64,000 nt of DNA from Malurus cyaneus samueli (GCA_009741485.1 CM019215.1:80460720-80524719), one strand, 5' to 3'. Shown: positions 25,892-38,908, numbered from the stretch's first letter. The notes: a model not told the origin generated them from the sequence alone. Numbers and translations are program-made.

Positions 25892-26690
25892 CACCAGGTT
25901 TTCTAGGTTATTTGATCCAGGATCTTTTAGGCTCCTCTTGCAAGAGAATTTGTCTACTCCAGTGATCATCAGTGTGGCTCTTCTCTGCTCCCTTTCCAGG
26001 CTGTCCTCATGCAGCATTTTCCGAACAGTGACTGCAGTTAACACCATTCCAATCACATCATGTCCATGAATGGAAAAGAGGAGGAGGATTCTGGGAATAA
26101 CAAATTCAGCCTCACAGCTCATATCCATGACCCCTGACCAAGGATATCACAGCAGTGCTAAGTAGCCTTGCTAGCAGTGAGCTCAGGTTTAACATTCAGT
26201 GGAAATATACCTGACATTCAATACATCTTCCTACAACATGATGGACCTGTATTATATGCAGCATTCCAGGTGATATATTAGGAGTGCCTGCTCCAATGAC
26301 ATTAATACTTCCATATTTCTTTGTGAAATACCTTGCCTGAAAATTCCTAGGATTGCTTTTGACATTTTCATGGCTACTTCACAGAGATGGTTCATAGTAA
26401 TCTTATAATTGACTAATACACCTAGATCTTGCTCTTCCTCTGACATTTCCAACTAATGACTTTCCATGTGAAGGAGGAAATTCTTGTTATTAATCCTCAA
26501 ATACATGACCTTGCACTTTTCTATGAAATCTCATGCTGTTTCTTTGTTCCAGTCCTCAAGGTCTTTTTTTCCTTAGAGTGAGATTCTGATCTTTTCCTGT
26601 GCTGACAGCACCTCTATTTTACATAATCAACAGAATTACCAGGCTGAATGCAGTACCAGGATCCTCAGTGAGAATGTTGAAGTCTGAACC
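25892..26690 (-). mobile_element. Old CR1-type LINE fragment, minus strand
   Basis: Read on the minus strand, the sequence follows the reverse-transcriptase C-terminal half of an old CR1 family. Recognisable pieces in order are EKCKVMYLRINNKNF (about 26518-26474), EEEQDLGVLVNYKITM (about 26440-26393), YHLECCI (about 26272-26252) and, after a break, LEREQRRATLMI (about 26002-25960). The wording 'aggattaataacaagaattt' resembles CR1/L3-like copies of turtles and crocodilians more than the younger bird subfamilies. The 5' part, at about 26580-26690, matches only loosely. Multiple frameshifts and stops show a dead, strongly diverged copy. About 250 bases between roughly 26010 and 26255 do not align and may be an insertion or decayed sequence. 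Confidence 0.8.
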
Positions 26691-29600
26691 TAGATCAACC
26701 CTTCAGAAAGTTTGTAACTGCCTTTGAACCCGATATGCCAATTTTTAAAGTGAGCTACTATTGTCTCTCATTTAGTTTATTCCCTTCCTAAGTTAAATAG
26801 ATTTTCCTAGTCTGGCAAATCCTTATCAAAGCAATGTCTTTGATTTTTTTCAAAGAAAGATATAAGATAAATGTCACAACCTACATGTGCTAAAACTGTG
26901 TTTGCTTTTTGTTCTGCTTGTCATTTACTGATTCTTTCTTTCAACATTTGTTCTGTAGTTCTGGATACTCAATAAAGAAGTTTGTAACATCCAAGATCAT
27001 TTCTCTAACCTTTTGACAACATTCTCACAGTGTAAAATACCATCCACAGTGTGTTTTATTCTTTAAAAATCATCGCTAGTCAGTCTTGCACAACTGGGTG
27101 TTGAGAAACATAAGGACCCAAAATATCTTGCAAAGTGTTTGCACCAAAAGCTACTTTTGTGCAGAAATCAGACTGGTAATGTCTCTTAAGGTAAAAACAC
27201 AATAATTTTGCTCAGGCATTTGTGGCATTTTCTGAGCACTTGGAGATGAGCTGAGCAAACTACTTTCCTCATGACCCCAGGGTGAGTAACTGAATAGTTG
27301 TCTTTGCATAAGATCTTTAGGACAAAAACTCCACTTTTTTGCATCTCTCAACATGAAGGCTTATTAAAATTCAACCAAACATTTGGCTCTTTTAAGAGTC
27401 TTGGTTGTTCTTGATTAGTGCATTTATTATGCATACAGTTCCTATATATGCCCAAAGGATACATTTTTATAGCAATGAGATTCTTGACCACTCATATCTT
27501 TATCTTACAGTCAAAGGAAAGGAAAACTCTGGTCTTAGTTTAGCACATAGAGGTCAATTTAATTGGTCCCTAGATGATATTGCACTAATCAAGATGAAGT
27601 GGAACTTGTTTGCACTGCAGTACATCTGGAATTGTATTTGTGTGAAGTGAACCTGAAAAGCTAGGTGAAATGTACAGGTTATGAACTCTAGCTAGCAAGT
27701 TCTGGATCACTAAGAAATCATTGGAAGTCATGTAGCACATTAAATTATACTTACTGGGAACTAACTTATAATGCTGGTTATTAGAAAGGTTTTTATGCTA
27801 TATATCCTTTGGTAGAAAAAAAAAAATTCTCTGTATTCTTTCACAAGCTATTTTTTTCATGAACAATAAAATCTGTTTTTATTAAAATTCTAAAGAGATT
27901 GTATTCGTAAAATGTTATTGGACAGAAACAGCTATTAAAAGCATTCAGTCCAATGAAAACATGACATCAACCAGTGCCGGAAAGAAAAAGAAAACAANNN
28001 NNNNNNNACTATTGATTTCTTCAGAAATCAGGAAGCTATGTAGTATGCCTCTTTAGAGCTTAAATAGGCTTTGGTAGAGGTAGAATTTCTGAGCAGAAAA
28101 AGAGCAAGTTGAGTTATCTCTAACTGTGGTTTGTTATGTAAATCATTTAAAATGTCTAAGCCACTCTTCTTAAGGTTTAATGTTCCTGTTTAGGTAGATA
28201 ATGTATTCTTTCTTTAATCACTGCAGTGATATTTCTTAAACATAGGCTTTTTTAAGAAGAAATGCAAGGGTAGAGCACATACCTCATTACTGTTTAATTT
28301 TAAGATGTTAAGAAAAAATGAACCTCTGTATTGATGCAGGAGGGAAAAAAGGATGCTTAACATAAAAGTAAAATCTGAACAGGCTTTCTGTTAAGTATAC
28401 CATTGAAATATTGTGTTATTTATTTAGTGCTGCTGGCTATGAAGATTTTATTCAACATCTCAGAAATATAAACGTGCAATCCCCCATCAGCCCATTCCCC
28501 ACAAGTTCCAGGCACCTATAGTTTTTTTTTCAGGCAGCTATTAGAATTATGGAAGATGACTAAGAAAATTAATTAAAAATGAATATACACTGAGGGCTAT
28601 AATTTACAGCCCACCAGGTTCAAAATATTTTTCTTTGTTCGTAGCATGTTCCATGTGTGTGTTAAAAATCAAGAAAATTAGTCTCAACCCTATATATTAT
28701 ATTTCACTGTTTCATTAAAAAGTTGCTTAAATGCTTTCATTAAGTGGAACATTTATTTAGATATTAAGGGAAATTATGTTGAATATGTAAATGATCTATT
28801 TGACACCAAAAGGGGAAAGAGGCAGTAATACTTTTAATTAAAAATTCAATCCTAACAGGGTTTGCCCTCGTCAACTTAGAAATATTGCACAGACACTTTA
28901 TTAAATTGCAAAGTATCTGGTTAAAAGCTATTCACTGTGTTATGTGTTAAATCATCCTACTCACCACCAGACCCAGTTTCTACAAAAGTCAGTGGCAAAA
29001 CTCGGACTCTAGAAGGTAACAGATTCAGCGTATGATTTCAGAGTACTTTCCTCAATGGGATAAAATAATGCATTCTGGCCTTGCTTTAGATCTGCCTAGA
29101 TGGATCTACAAGGAAAGAAGAGGAATGTGACATGCACAGACCCACCTGCTGTCCACTGTGCCTGTCTCTGGCTGTCCCTACCAAGACACAGTACATAGAG
29201 GACACTGATGCTTCTTTCCCCTCTCCAGAGCCGAGAAAATTTATATTTTCCCTATAAATTTTCCATTTATTCTGTAATGCATTTGTTTTGGCTGTCTCTT
29301 TTTATGGGAAGTATACCTTCTTACTGGAAAAAATCCATCAGCAGCATAATGACTTGGAGTTGGCCGAGGAAGTGGGAAAAAAGAAAGAAGCGTTTGAGTT
29401 TCCAGGGTCAGAAAACAACTAATGGTTGAGGCAGTAAGGGATCTCTGTTCCTGCTTGTGCTCATGTGTGGCAAAGACATCTGGGCTCAGTGTGACCATCA
29501 CGTGGCTCACACTTTAAAAAGCTGCTTCCCTGCCTTCTGCCACTGATCTTGGGCATGGTCTTGTGCAACTGCTTTCATATTTGAGCGTTGGGCTATTTTT

Positions 29601-30319
29601 TCCTTTCTCTTTTCTCAGCCTTTATCTCTCTTTCCATTTGAACTGTAAGGCTTAGAAGAAGGAGTGTCTCATGACAGGTGTACTTATACTGCACAATGAA
29701 ACTCTCTTATTAGCTAAGACCTATGGAGCTGTAATATCAATAATTAATAATCGTGAATAGTGCCTGGTTACTGATTCATTAAAACTAAAATTTATCCTAA
29801 TTTTAACTGGATTCTGAGATCCCTGTAGACAGGCCATACAAACCTGCTTAACAGCCCTACCAGACTAGCTCACATTATCATTGGATTTAATCTTTCCAGA
29901 ACTGAATGACCTCGTGCACATCAGCAAAGGAAATAGATTGACAGCAGCAAAAACTAGGGCAGTGTGAGCTGTACCCGAGCTGGTAAAATATTGTCTGAGG
30001 AATTTTTAATATCTATAGCAGTTTGTAATGTGGTATAAATCGAGTGAAATTGTCACAGGACATGGAAGCAACCCTCGTTTTCGTGCTTTGAAAGGATGAA
30101 CTTTTCCTTCTTTACTCAGGCAGCCTAAATATACAGTGTTAATGCTTCCTTTTGTCTAAACCTCTGAGGAATAAATCCAACAGCTAGGAAACAATGAAAC
30201 AGAGTAAAAACGGAGATGTCTGATTCAGGCCACCTTCTGATCCACCATGTCCTGACTTGGGGAAAACTAACTGTCAATTAAAATAGATATTGAGAAATTT
30301 CTCCCCTCCTTCTTTCATC
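26691..30319. other. Non-coding stretch with an assembly gap
   Basis: No gene or repeat is recognised. Open frames stay below 90 codons. The 10-N gap at 27998-28007 interrupts an ordinary AT-rich region. The part at about 29690-30130 is repeat-free and balanced, with AT-rich homeodomain-like cores such as 'aataattaataatcg', but that is too little to call an enhancer. Confidence 0.5.
27998..28007. other. Assembly gap, 10 Ns
   Basis: Ten unknown bases. The preceding sequence is purine-rich (aaagaaaaagaaaacaa), which suggests that a longer A/G-rich simple repeat failed to assemble. The true length is unknown. Confidence 0.99.
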
Positions 30320-30516
30320 CAGTTCCCAGCTCGCAGGGCTGTTTCCCGCACGGTTCCCCTGGCTCAGCCCCGGCTGCCCTTTTTGGGCAGCGTTTTGCCC
30401 TCCCTTGGCCAGGCTTTCCCCGGGGCTCTCGCCCCCCGCCCGTGGCTCAGGGGCTCAGCCGTGCCCTGCACTGGGGCCGCTGGAGCCGCTGGCACCGCCC
30501 GGGGCACCTGCACCGT
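30320..30516. other. Small isolated CpG-rich island
   Basis: About 195 bases with high G+C and about 15 CpG dinucleotides sit abruptly between AT-rich flanks. The sequence contains runs such as 'ccccggggctctcgcccccc' and 'gagccgctggcaccgcccgg'. The left edge follows a pyrimidine tract ending 'ttctttcatccag'; the right edge stops at 'ctgcaccgttaaaaaccc'. The open frame running through it (30290-30601, 103 codons, Ala, Pro and Gly rich) is explained by composition. Possible explanations are a small promoter or first exon of an unknown transcript, a GC-rich repeat or LTR fragment, or an inserted piece from elsewhere. I cannot tell these apart. Confidence 0.7.
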
Positions 30517-33298
30517 TAAAAACCCACAAAAATGTGAAAATCAGTCTTGTCTGACAATGTACTTTGGATGGGCACATCAAATTTCAGACAATTATACTTA
30601 ATGACAAAACACATTGAGGTTTTGGAGACCTGCGTTTTGTCTTGGTTTTCCCTCGGTGTCTGTTATTAAAATGCTCTTTCGGCTCTTTTTCATTCGATCT
30701 TACTCTGTGAACGTTTTTAACATTGGAAGGGTCTTTTTCATCTCAATCCAAGGAAAGGGCAGCATAAAAAAGTGTGTGTTTGTTCCTTTGAGCAGAGCCT
30801 GTGCTATCAGGAGCTGTGCCTTTTGGAGGCTAACCTGTCTTTGCTTCCTAAGCTCCATCTGAAGGGACAAAGTGAAAGCCCGAGGTTTTGTGAGCACACC
30901 TTGTGCAGGCAGGGAGTATCCCTTGGGGAGCTTGCCTGTGTGCCTCGTTGGCACTGCTGCAGCAGAGTTGGAGACCTAGTTAGTATCTGGAACAAATGTG
31001 TGCATTTTTTTTTTGGCTATTAAACTTGTCCTGTCCTGCCAGAGGAATCCTGAGGTCACTGGGTTTGTTTCCTTCAAAATGTATCAGATAAGCAAAAATA
31101 AAACACACAAAGAAAATTAAAATAAAGGAAAAATAAAGTGTCAAGCATAAAGCATGATTCCCCACTGTGCCACCTTTTTGGGCAATAGTTTGCATTGGTG
31201 CACTGTGGATTTAATTTTTAGGAGCTCAAAGCAACTATGTATTTGAGGAAGCATTTGTAGATATCCTCTGCCTGAGAATTTTTGAAAATTGAGCCAAAGG
31301 AAAACAAAACAGCAAACAAATTCTGTACATTTACATTGTAATACTTTTCTCTAGCTTCAGGTGCCGTATAGATTACAAGTCAGAGCTTAATATGGTTTGT
31401 ATTAATTTGGCATTTCAGCATTTGATTTGTGCCAATTTAGACTGGGGAAATAGTTAAATGTTACTCACTATTTTCTTTAAAATTTTGTTAAATTTCATTG
31501 TGAAGAAGGCTTCTAAGTTTAGTAAAAGTTTACTGAGTTTCCCAAAAATCAGACTAGAAGCAAAACCAGGAAAACTGGTTTAGATAAAATAAGAAAAATG
31601 TATTCCAATAGTTAATAAAAATATGATCATTTTATATCCCAGTATTCAAAAATATATCCTAGTATTTCTGCTACCTAAAGTCTGGATGGACAAACAGGAC
31701 CAAAACATATAGTATGCTTGCTCCTTTAATATTTCCTTGGATAAATTTGATCTCTAGGAAGAAAAAAATAAATTTATGACTTTAGTTCCTTACAGAAATA
31801 CCATTGAAATTCTGAGCCTTTAGAGATCTTTCTGACACTGCTTATTAGAACTGGTCAGGCACTTGATAAATGTTCAAGAAGGAAAACCAAAAATAGCAAA
31901 AAGTAACTGTCAGTGAAGTACAGCCATTTCACTGTTGCTCTTTATCAGTACTTTCATAGCTTCCAGTTCAGCATTTCAAAATGCATTTTCATTATGAACT
32001 GGAATGAAAAGGCAGGATTTTGAAAAATCAATTAAAAGTTCAGAAATACATTTACTGAAGGTATAAAGAGTATTCATATGTGACACGCTTAAACCTTCTC
32101 TGTATTTATATAACATTGCATATTAGTCCATTAGACTTTTATTAGAAGGAAAGTCAAAATGTAATCTAAACTGAGGAATTAGCACAACAGATTTGACAGT
32201 AATCAAGTAAAAAAAGCCTCATAATTATTCATTTGGGGTCTTTCCAACAAAATATTTCCTTAAGAAGATGATCCAAGAAAGCACTTCCATCTGATAAATC
32301 TTCAGTATTCAACTATTCCTTCAAGAATATATCAAGTTGTAGAAGCACACAAGCAGGACTTGAGGATGAGAATGTCTTGACCTGTGGGAAATGTCTTGCT
32401 TCATGTTATTGGAGCAACAGTGTAAAATTAATGTCTCTCTGTAACCCAGTTACAGCTCTAACCCAGTCAGCAATAGGTGCTCTAAATGAAGAAGGAAGAG
32501 GGAGCGTGTGCTTTGTATCATTCCAACTGCACTTTTGATTTATGACTCACTACAGCCTCTGTGTTGAAACAAACATACATGAAATCTACCACAACTGAAA
32601 TGGATTTTTCTTTCTTTCGCTATAATTACACTAAGCCTGATATTATCATTTCAACATTTCAACTCCCTTAGGAAAACCCTTCCATTTTAACTTCAAGATG
32701 AAGATGATTTAACTTCAGAAGTGATCAACAAGTCAATGAGAGAAAACTGAAAGGAAATGTTAATGTCACAGGAGCATGATGAAAGGGAGGGGAAGGTAGG
32801 ATTTATTTTACTGTCAGTGATTAACTAAAAATTTTGCATTTTTAGGAACATTGTAAAGTCAGTAAATAAAAATTTTTAAGGCTTTTTCTAAGTGTCAAAG
32901 ATGTTGTATCTGTTCTAGTCATGAATGGTTGTTAAAAGCCACCAAACATTGAGAAAGAAAGGCATATCTGCTCAGTCCTTTGTGTGCTGATGCAGGATAC
33001 ATGTGCTTTCCAAAGCAGATGAATGCAAGCTAACACATGATCCAAAGTCGTAAGCCATTGTCAGAAAGACATTGCCTGATTAGCCAGGCTGCTTCTTCCC
33101 AGTCTGAAGCCTATAAACAAATTGTTCCCTTCGTCTTTTGTGGGAACAGGATGTTGAGGATGATTAGGGAATGAGGAGGAGAAATCAGAGCTCTCCAATC
33201 CTTATTTGCTCTTTCACATTTTTATTAAAAGTGTGTGTCTTTGATGAGTATCCAAGAAGAGGGAAAACTGTGCACTACTTTGTGTTAATTGTTCACAG
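30517..33298. other. Non-coding stretch
   Basis: No coding gene or recognised repeat. Several overlapping frames of 60 to 85 codons occur on both strands at 30600-31200, just right of the CpG-rich island. None has family resemblance. The rest is AT-rich and unremarkable. Confidence 0.5.
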
Positions 33299-33351
33299 GC
33301 TCCCCCACGTGCTTGGAACAGCCTGAAAGTTGTTCCTCCCTAACAGCAGAG
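33299..33351 (+). other. Candidate short exon with consensus donor (unproven)
   Basis: The segment begins after 'ttgttcacag' and ends at 'cagag|gtaagac', a near-perfect vertebrate donor. One frame is open for 17 codons (SPTCLEQPESCSSLTAE) and ends in phase 0. It pairs with an acceptor at 33636 across a 285-base putative intron. The acceptor has a weak pyrimidine tract. It could be a non-coding RNA exon, a coding exon or chance. Confidence 0.2.
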
Positions 33352-33636
33352 GTAAGACAGCTGTATCTTGCCATTAGACAGATTGTGGCTTTAAATCCAG
33401 CCCATATAGGACTGTTTTGGAGATTTTTAACAGATGTGGACTTTGGAAAAAAGGCTTCCTGCGGGGCCAAATACCCATGAAGTGTAGCAAATTTATACTA
33501 CTTAACTTCAAGGAACAGTGCTAATCATTGCTTGAGAAAAAGCTCAAGATTTGTAGCCACCTTAGCAGCACACATGAAATCAGTGTGATGTTAAGTGGGT
33601 GTGAACTGAGAAATGCAATGTTTATTTTCTTCTTAG

Positions 33637-33786
33637 GTGATTGCAGCATTAACAGCAGGGGCAGCTTTCTCACTGCCAATGGCTCCCGGTCTTACATCAA
33701 GTCTGGTATTGCACTGTGCTGCCATTTACAGCTGTAATGTCAAGCCCCTCCACATATACAAAATTATCCATATATTGAACTCATGA
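33637..33786 (+). other. Candidate exon paired with 33299-33351 (unproven)
   Basis: It follows 'tttattttcttcttag' and is open in phase 0 for 49 codons to a stop at 33784-33786. The first part (VIAALTAGAAFSLPMAPG) is Ala, Gly and Leu rich, of membrane-segment type, and the composition is more balanced than the surrounding DNA. No family is recognised. An alternative frame is also partly open, which weakens the coding case. Confidence 0.18.
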
Positions 33787-35974
33787 CAGCATAAAAAAAG
33801 AGCAGATACAAAGTCAGCTGAAAACCAGGTTTGATTCCACTTTCCAAGACAGTGCTTCAGTCGTGTCAAAAGGGTAGAATAAGATTTATACCATTACCAC
33901 CACTATAAGTGATCTTCAGCTGAGCTCCCACAATTAAAATACAACTGTTCATTCAAAAAATTAAACACCTAAAATGGTATTTCAAGTTTTCCTCAGTTCT
34001 GCTAATAGTCAAGAAATTTAAGACATGTTAATATTGTTTAATATAATTTAAAATAACAAATTTCCATGACATTAGATTCTCTAGCAATGCTTTTATCACT
34101 AGCAATAACATTTCACTCCCATAGTGAATGTAAGCAAAAGGTTTGAAGGGTTGTGTCATTTTTATGCTATTTTTTTATTATTATTTTGAAGTTGTACATG
34201 GGAACACAACTGCTTACGGATTATAAACATACTGACTTTCTCTCCTTCTGGCTATGCCAATTCTGCAATCAGGTGACTCCTTCACATGTTTTTTACTTCT
34301 TGTCTTAGTCTAACAGGGACAGCAATTTTTTTTAGTAGATTTTAAAATACTAAATTCATTTAATACATTACAATATTTCTTTAATACATATTTTTGTGCT
34401 GATCTGTGTCAATATTTGTTTCTCCCTCAAGTTTCTCCACATGAAGAAATATATTATCTCTCTGACCTTCATTGTTTTTAAGGTTTTTATTTTGTCTTCT
34501 CTGCATTTACTTCTGACATTTGTTCTGCTTGGTACCTTAACTGTTCTTTCTGTTTTCTTTGTTGTCTTTCTGTCCTCTTAATATGTGTATGGTTTTAGTG
34601 ATCTGGAAAAATGCTCATCTGCAATATTTTTAAAGCTTATACTGATGCTGCAGTTTCTTTGAGTTTAAGAGTTTAAAAGTTTCTTGCACATGTATTTTTA
34701 AAAGATTTTTTCAGATCTCTCTTTGCCATGATGCCATTAACAGCTGTCCTCTTCTTTCTTGGATCACCACTCATTTTGTTTTGCTGTGGTTTTTTGACCT
34801 TGCTACAAAGCTGCTTTTAGTTGTTTCCCATATCTCACTAGTTATTCTTATTAATTCTGAACTTTCTTTCCATTATATTGAATTATAGAAATACCATTCT
34901 GTAATTTCTCTGCCTTGGATAAAATATTAAATTATTTGAAATCATCGTGTTTTAGAGGGCAAAAGATGTTAAGCTGCTGTTCCAGATAGAAAGTTAGTAC
35001 CATGGTAAAATTATGATTGACAATAGATGGTGTGTTTGTACACACATATCGATCTTGCTGTTACCTTCTTTTAGGAGTTTGGCAGATGAGGTAGGAACAT
35101 TTGTGCTCACATGTGCCTATATAGAGGAGGTACACCAAGTCTATCCAATCCCAGAATCAAAACCTCGGAGGCATGATAAGCAATATTCCCTAGGGTTTTC
35201 CATTCCTGAGTCCATGGTATATCAGTCTGATTATACAAAATAAAATGTGCTGACTTACATTAGATAAGGACCCTATACAGTTTTGTGAATTAAACTGGCT
35301 GTGACAGAGAGGAAACTGTGCAGGAGTGAAAGCTCTCTCTGTGTCTTTGCCTGTGATTGAGATTTCCCTGCACTGGAGTGAACCAGTTTCCTTGTGATTC
35401 AGGAAGATTTACTCCAGTGTAAGTAATGTTATTATGCTACCAAAAATATTTTTATCACTTATGTAAATGTTTCATTCCCTAGTATACTCCTTATATGTAC
35501 CTGTGGCCTTGCCGCACACTTTGCATCATTATTTTAAAGGGGATTTACTCCTTCTTAAAGAATAGAGCAAAATTCTTGGCATTATCAAAACAGTGGACAT
35601 TGAAATCTTATATTTATCCTTGGGCTTACTAGAGATGGCAGGGATGTTGAGAACATGTCTATCCTACCGTGATTCAAACCTGATCTATAGGGATTGTCTT
35701 TTCTTTTCAAGAGAGAAATAATTCAGTCTGCAGAATTGAGCTTGACAGAAATTTTTTTGTCGATTATGTATGAAGCTTTGCGATATAGTATACTATCAAC
35801 TAGGGAGCTGGACAAAAACTGCTCAATTGTTTTGAGGATTTTTAAGGCCTCAAAATTGGACTGAATTCTTTTATATTGAAAGCCTAAAGCTTCATCCAAC
35901 AACACAGCTCAACTCACATCCATATTAAAAATGATTTATTATGGTAGAAGTAAATACTTTTATTTTCATGAAAG
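33787..35974. other. Non-coding stretch
   Basis: AT-rich sequence with no recognised gene or repeat. The small Leu/Val/Phe-rich frame at 34396-34581 reflects a T-rich strand rather than a credible membrane peptide. Confidence 0.55.
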
Positions 35975-36126
35975 ACCAGGGATCAAGTACTTGTCTGCCA
36001 ACCTGTTGATGTTCCTGGGATTGCCATGACCAGGTGTAGGACCTTTCACTTCATTTTGTTGAACTTCACGAGGTTTGGAGCCCACCTCTCCAACCTGTCC
36101 AGATCCCTCTGGACGGCAGTCACAGA
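35975..36126 (-). mobile_element. CR1 LINE internal fragment, minus strand
   Basis: Read on the minus strand this is a short internal CR1 piece: 'agagggatctggacaggttg' followed by 'gagaggtgggctccaaacct', 'gaagttcaacaaaatgaagt', 'ggtcctacacctggtcatgg' and 'caatcccaggaacatcaaca'. This corresponds to the reverse-transcriptase C-terminal region just before the DLGV segment. Neither end of the element is present, so it is a truncated or deleted remnant. Reading frame is lost within it. Confidence 0.88.
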
Positions 36127-38908
36127 CATGGTAGAAATGGAAGCAAAATACAGATCCTTTCATGTGAGTCTTTCAGAGCCCATGCATTCCTGTGTTCCTG
36201 CTGTAGAAGTTGTGCAAGGACTGTATTTTCTTACATTACCCTTTATTGAAAAGTAGATGGTTCTTCACATTGTTTTCCCCTTCCATAATATTTTAGGAAT
36301 ATAAAGGAAGCTAAATAGCAATGTCTCTTTTGGGTAAAAAACTCTAGAAAAATGAACTCCTCTCTGTCTACAATCAAAGTGGTGGGAAAAGTACAGCAAA
36401 ACAAAGGTGATTAAAATCCCTATATTTTCAACTCTCAAAACAATCAGGGAGATATAGTCATAAACAGCAGATTGAAGTAAATGACTAACAAAAAGTAAGT
36501 TAAACTCTGACCTTTCATAAAAACTTTCCTAACATGAGAGGACTTAGTCTGAGTCAAGAGGTGCAGCCCAAGATATGCTTTGTAGTCCTGTCTTCTTTAA
36601 TTACTGCAGTGTCAGTTCAATGGTTCTGAGAATAAATAAACCTTTTTTCTTTTTCCTTTTTTACCTAAGATAACTAGCATATCATCTTCCTGGCCTGTTT
36701 ACCCTCAACAGAGAAAAACATGTTGGAGACTTCAGGCATGAAGTGTGTGACATTTTGATGCTTTGATCTGACTGATGCACACACAAGTGGTTAGGGCAGA
36801 AGTGAAATGTCTGGAGTGTTCTAACAAAACAATGTCTGTCGTGCCTGAAAATATATGTGTTTATGTTTAGATGATCATATGCAGGCATGTGTGCATTTTG
36901 TTTTCAATATCTCTTATTTTTCATTTATTTTTCACATCTTACATATATTTTGGATCACTATCTATGGAGTCACATCCTCTTATGTGATCCATTGCACCTC
37001 TGAGTTTTTCACTGGCCTAAGTTTTAAAATTAGTGTATGAACTTTCAAAGCAACTGAGGACTAGTTCATGAACTCTAGATTTCACCACTGCCAATTTATT
37101 CTTTTTATACAATTTTTTGCGAGTTTGTCCCCTGACACATTGTTTAAACAGAATCCTGCATGAAAGCTTCCGTGTAGAAAGTTGACAATAAAGAGAGAAA
37201 GGATAAGAAGCTTCCAGTCTATTTTATACTAATGGAGAGAAAGCAGTGAGTGATATTCACCCCTCCACACTCACCACTATGTCTCTGCCCGCAGAGGGTT
37301 GGCTGGGTCTGCTGGGGAAGTTCACTGTTGAAGGTCTTCCAAAAAACTGTAAAAAAGTGTAGCATATAGGAAGATTGCAGTCATGACACAGAAGCAGTTT
37401 TTCAGCTGTATTACCCAGCATTTGGTATGGGGTCAGTATGAACTTCACAAACTGACTTCACAAATTGACATGTATTTTACATGTTTAAACTAAGATTAGA
37501 AAGAGGTTAAAGATAAAGCCTTAGATTAAATCCTGGTGTGCAAATCAGGATAATCTATTAAATAGTTAATGATTATCTAAGGCCTTCAGCATTAGCAGCT
37601 TATTCCTCTTTAGCTAAAACTCAGTTCTCATCTCTGAAACAAGTAGAGGATTTTTATGGCCTTATGCTTGGTCACTAAACAGACATCTTTTGCAATGCAT
37701 TTAGCATCTATTATAAATATTGTCAGCATCATGAACAACCATTAAATAATTTATATAGGTGATTATATTTGTGAAGAATTTAACACACAGCTTGAATCTT
37801 AGCCAAGCAGTTATCACAATGTGATTTTTTGTTAGAAAATATTTTGGTTTGAATTGAGACTAATTCTCAAATAACATCAGAGTGGATGCTATAACCTTTT
37901 ATATCTGTGTTAAATTTAAATATAAAATTTAATTAAATTAAAATATTATAGCCCTAGCCAAACTAAGATAGAATTACAAGTCTATGAATAAAGAATAATA
38001 ACAATTCTCTATCCATTTATAGGCATATACTAAAATTTAAAGATCAAAATACTATTTTTCATCTGAAATATAATGATCATGTGCAAAACTGAAGAAAAGA
38101 ATTTGTGTTGGTTTGCACAAATTAACACAGAGTTGCCAATTCAAGGCACTAGCCATGATTAGAGAATATTTCTAATTGCCTTCTTTAAATTTGGCAGTCA
38201 CATGGCAGTTACCTCAGAAGAGTATTTTGCACATGTCTGCTGTTTTTCACTTAATAAAATTTATCCATTGATAATGTTTTCTTTCTCTTGATCCAAATAA
38301 CCTAAACTGGGCAGGCATGTGTCTCACACTCAGCTTAATTATTTTCAGAATTTTATGAAACTATCAGCAATGATGTTCAGTTTCCTTTAGTAACAAGCGA
38401 TTTATGCTGGGACATTTTAATAGCTTAAGAGCTACTAAAGATCACCTTGTGAGATAAGATCCATTAAGATGGCACAGCTGGATCTACGTGTTTAACATCT
38501 CTTTCACTTAGTGTTTTGGGTAGGGGGAAGATATTGGATCAGATACACTCCCAGGCTCCAGGACGAATTTGTTATTATTGGCACATACATGGAAGACATT
38601 ACATTAATTCATTGCAGCCTTTTGAGGTCACCAGAAAAACTTCTGTTGACTCAAGTGGTGCTGGATCAAGCTCTCAGCTGATAAATGTTATCTAGTTCTT
38701 GTCAATAATAAAAAAAGGAAAGTCAGTATGAGCTACAAAAACCAGCTACTTTAGTCTGCAAGGAAAATATCTACTTCCAGCTTGTTTAAAGGAGGGAAAG
38801 ATGTAACAATCAACAATAATTAGAGAATTATAATGAAAAGGGGTTTTTTTTTTTTTCCAATTTTTTCCTAACTTCTCCTCTTGCTGTTTCTCACGGAATG
38901 GTTTTTGC

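Noticed and set aside
30290..30601. 103-codon Ala/Pro/Gly-rich frame
   Set aside because: It is explained by the GC-rich island, has no homologous motif, and ends in AT-rich chance sequence.
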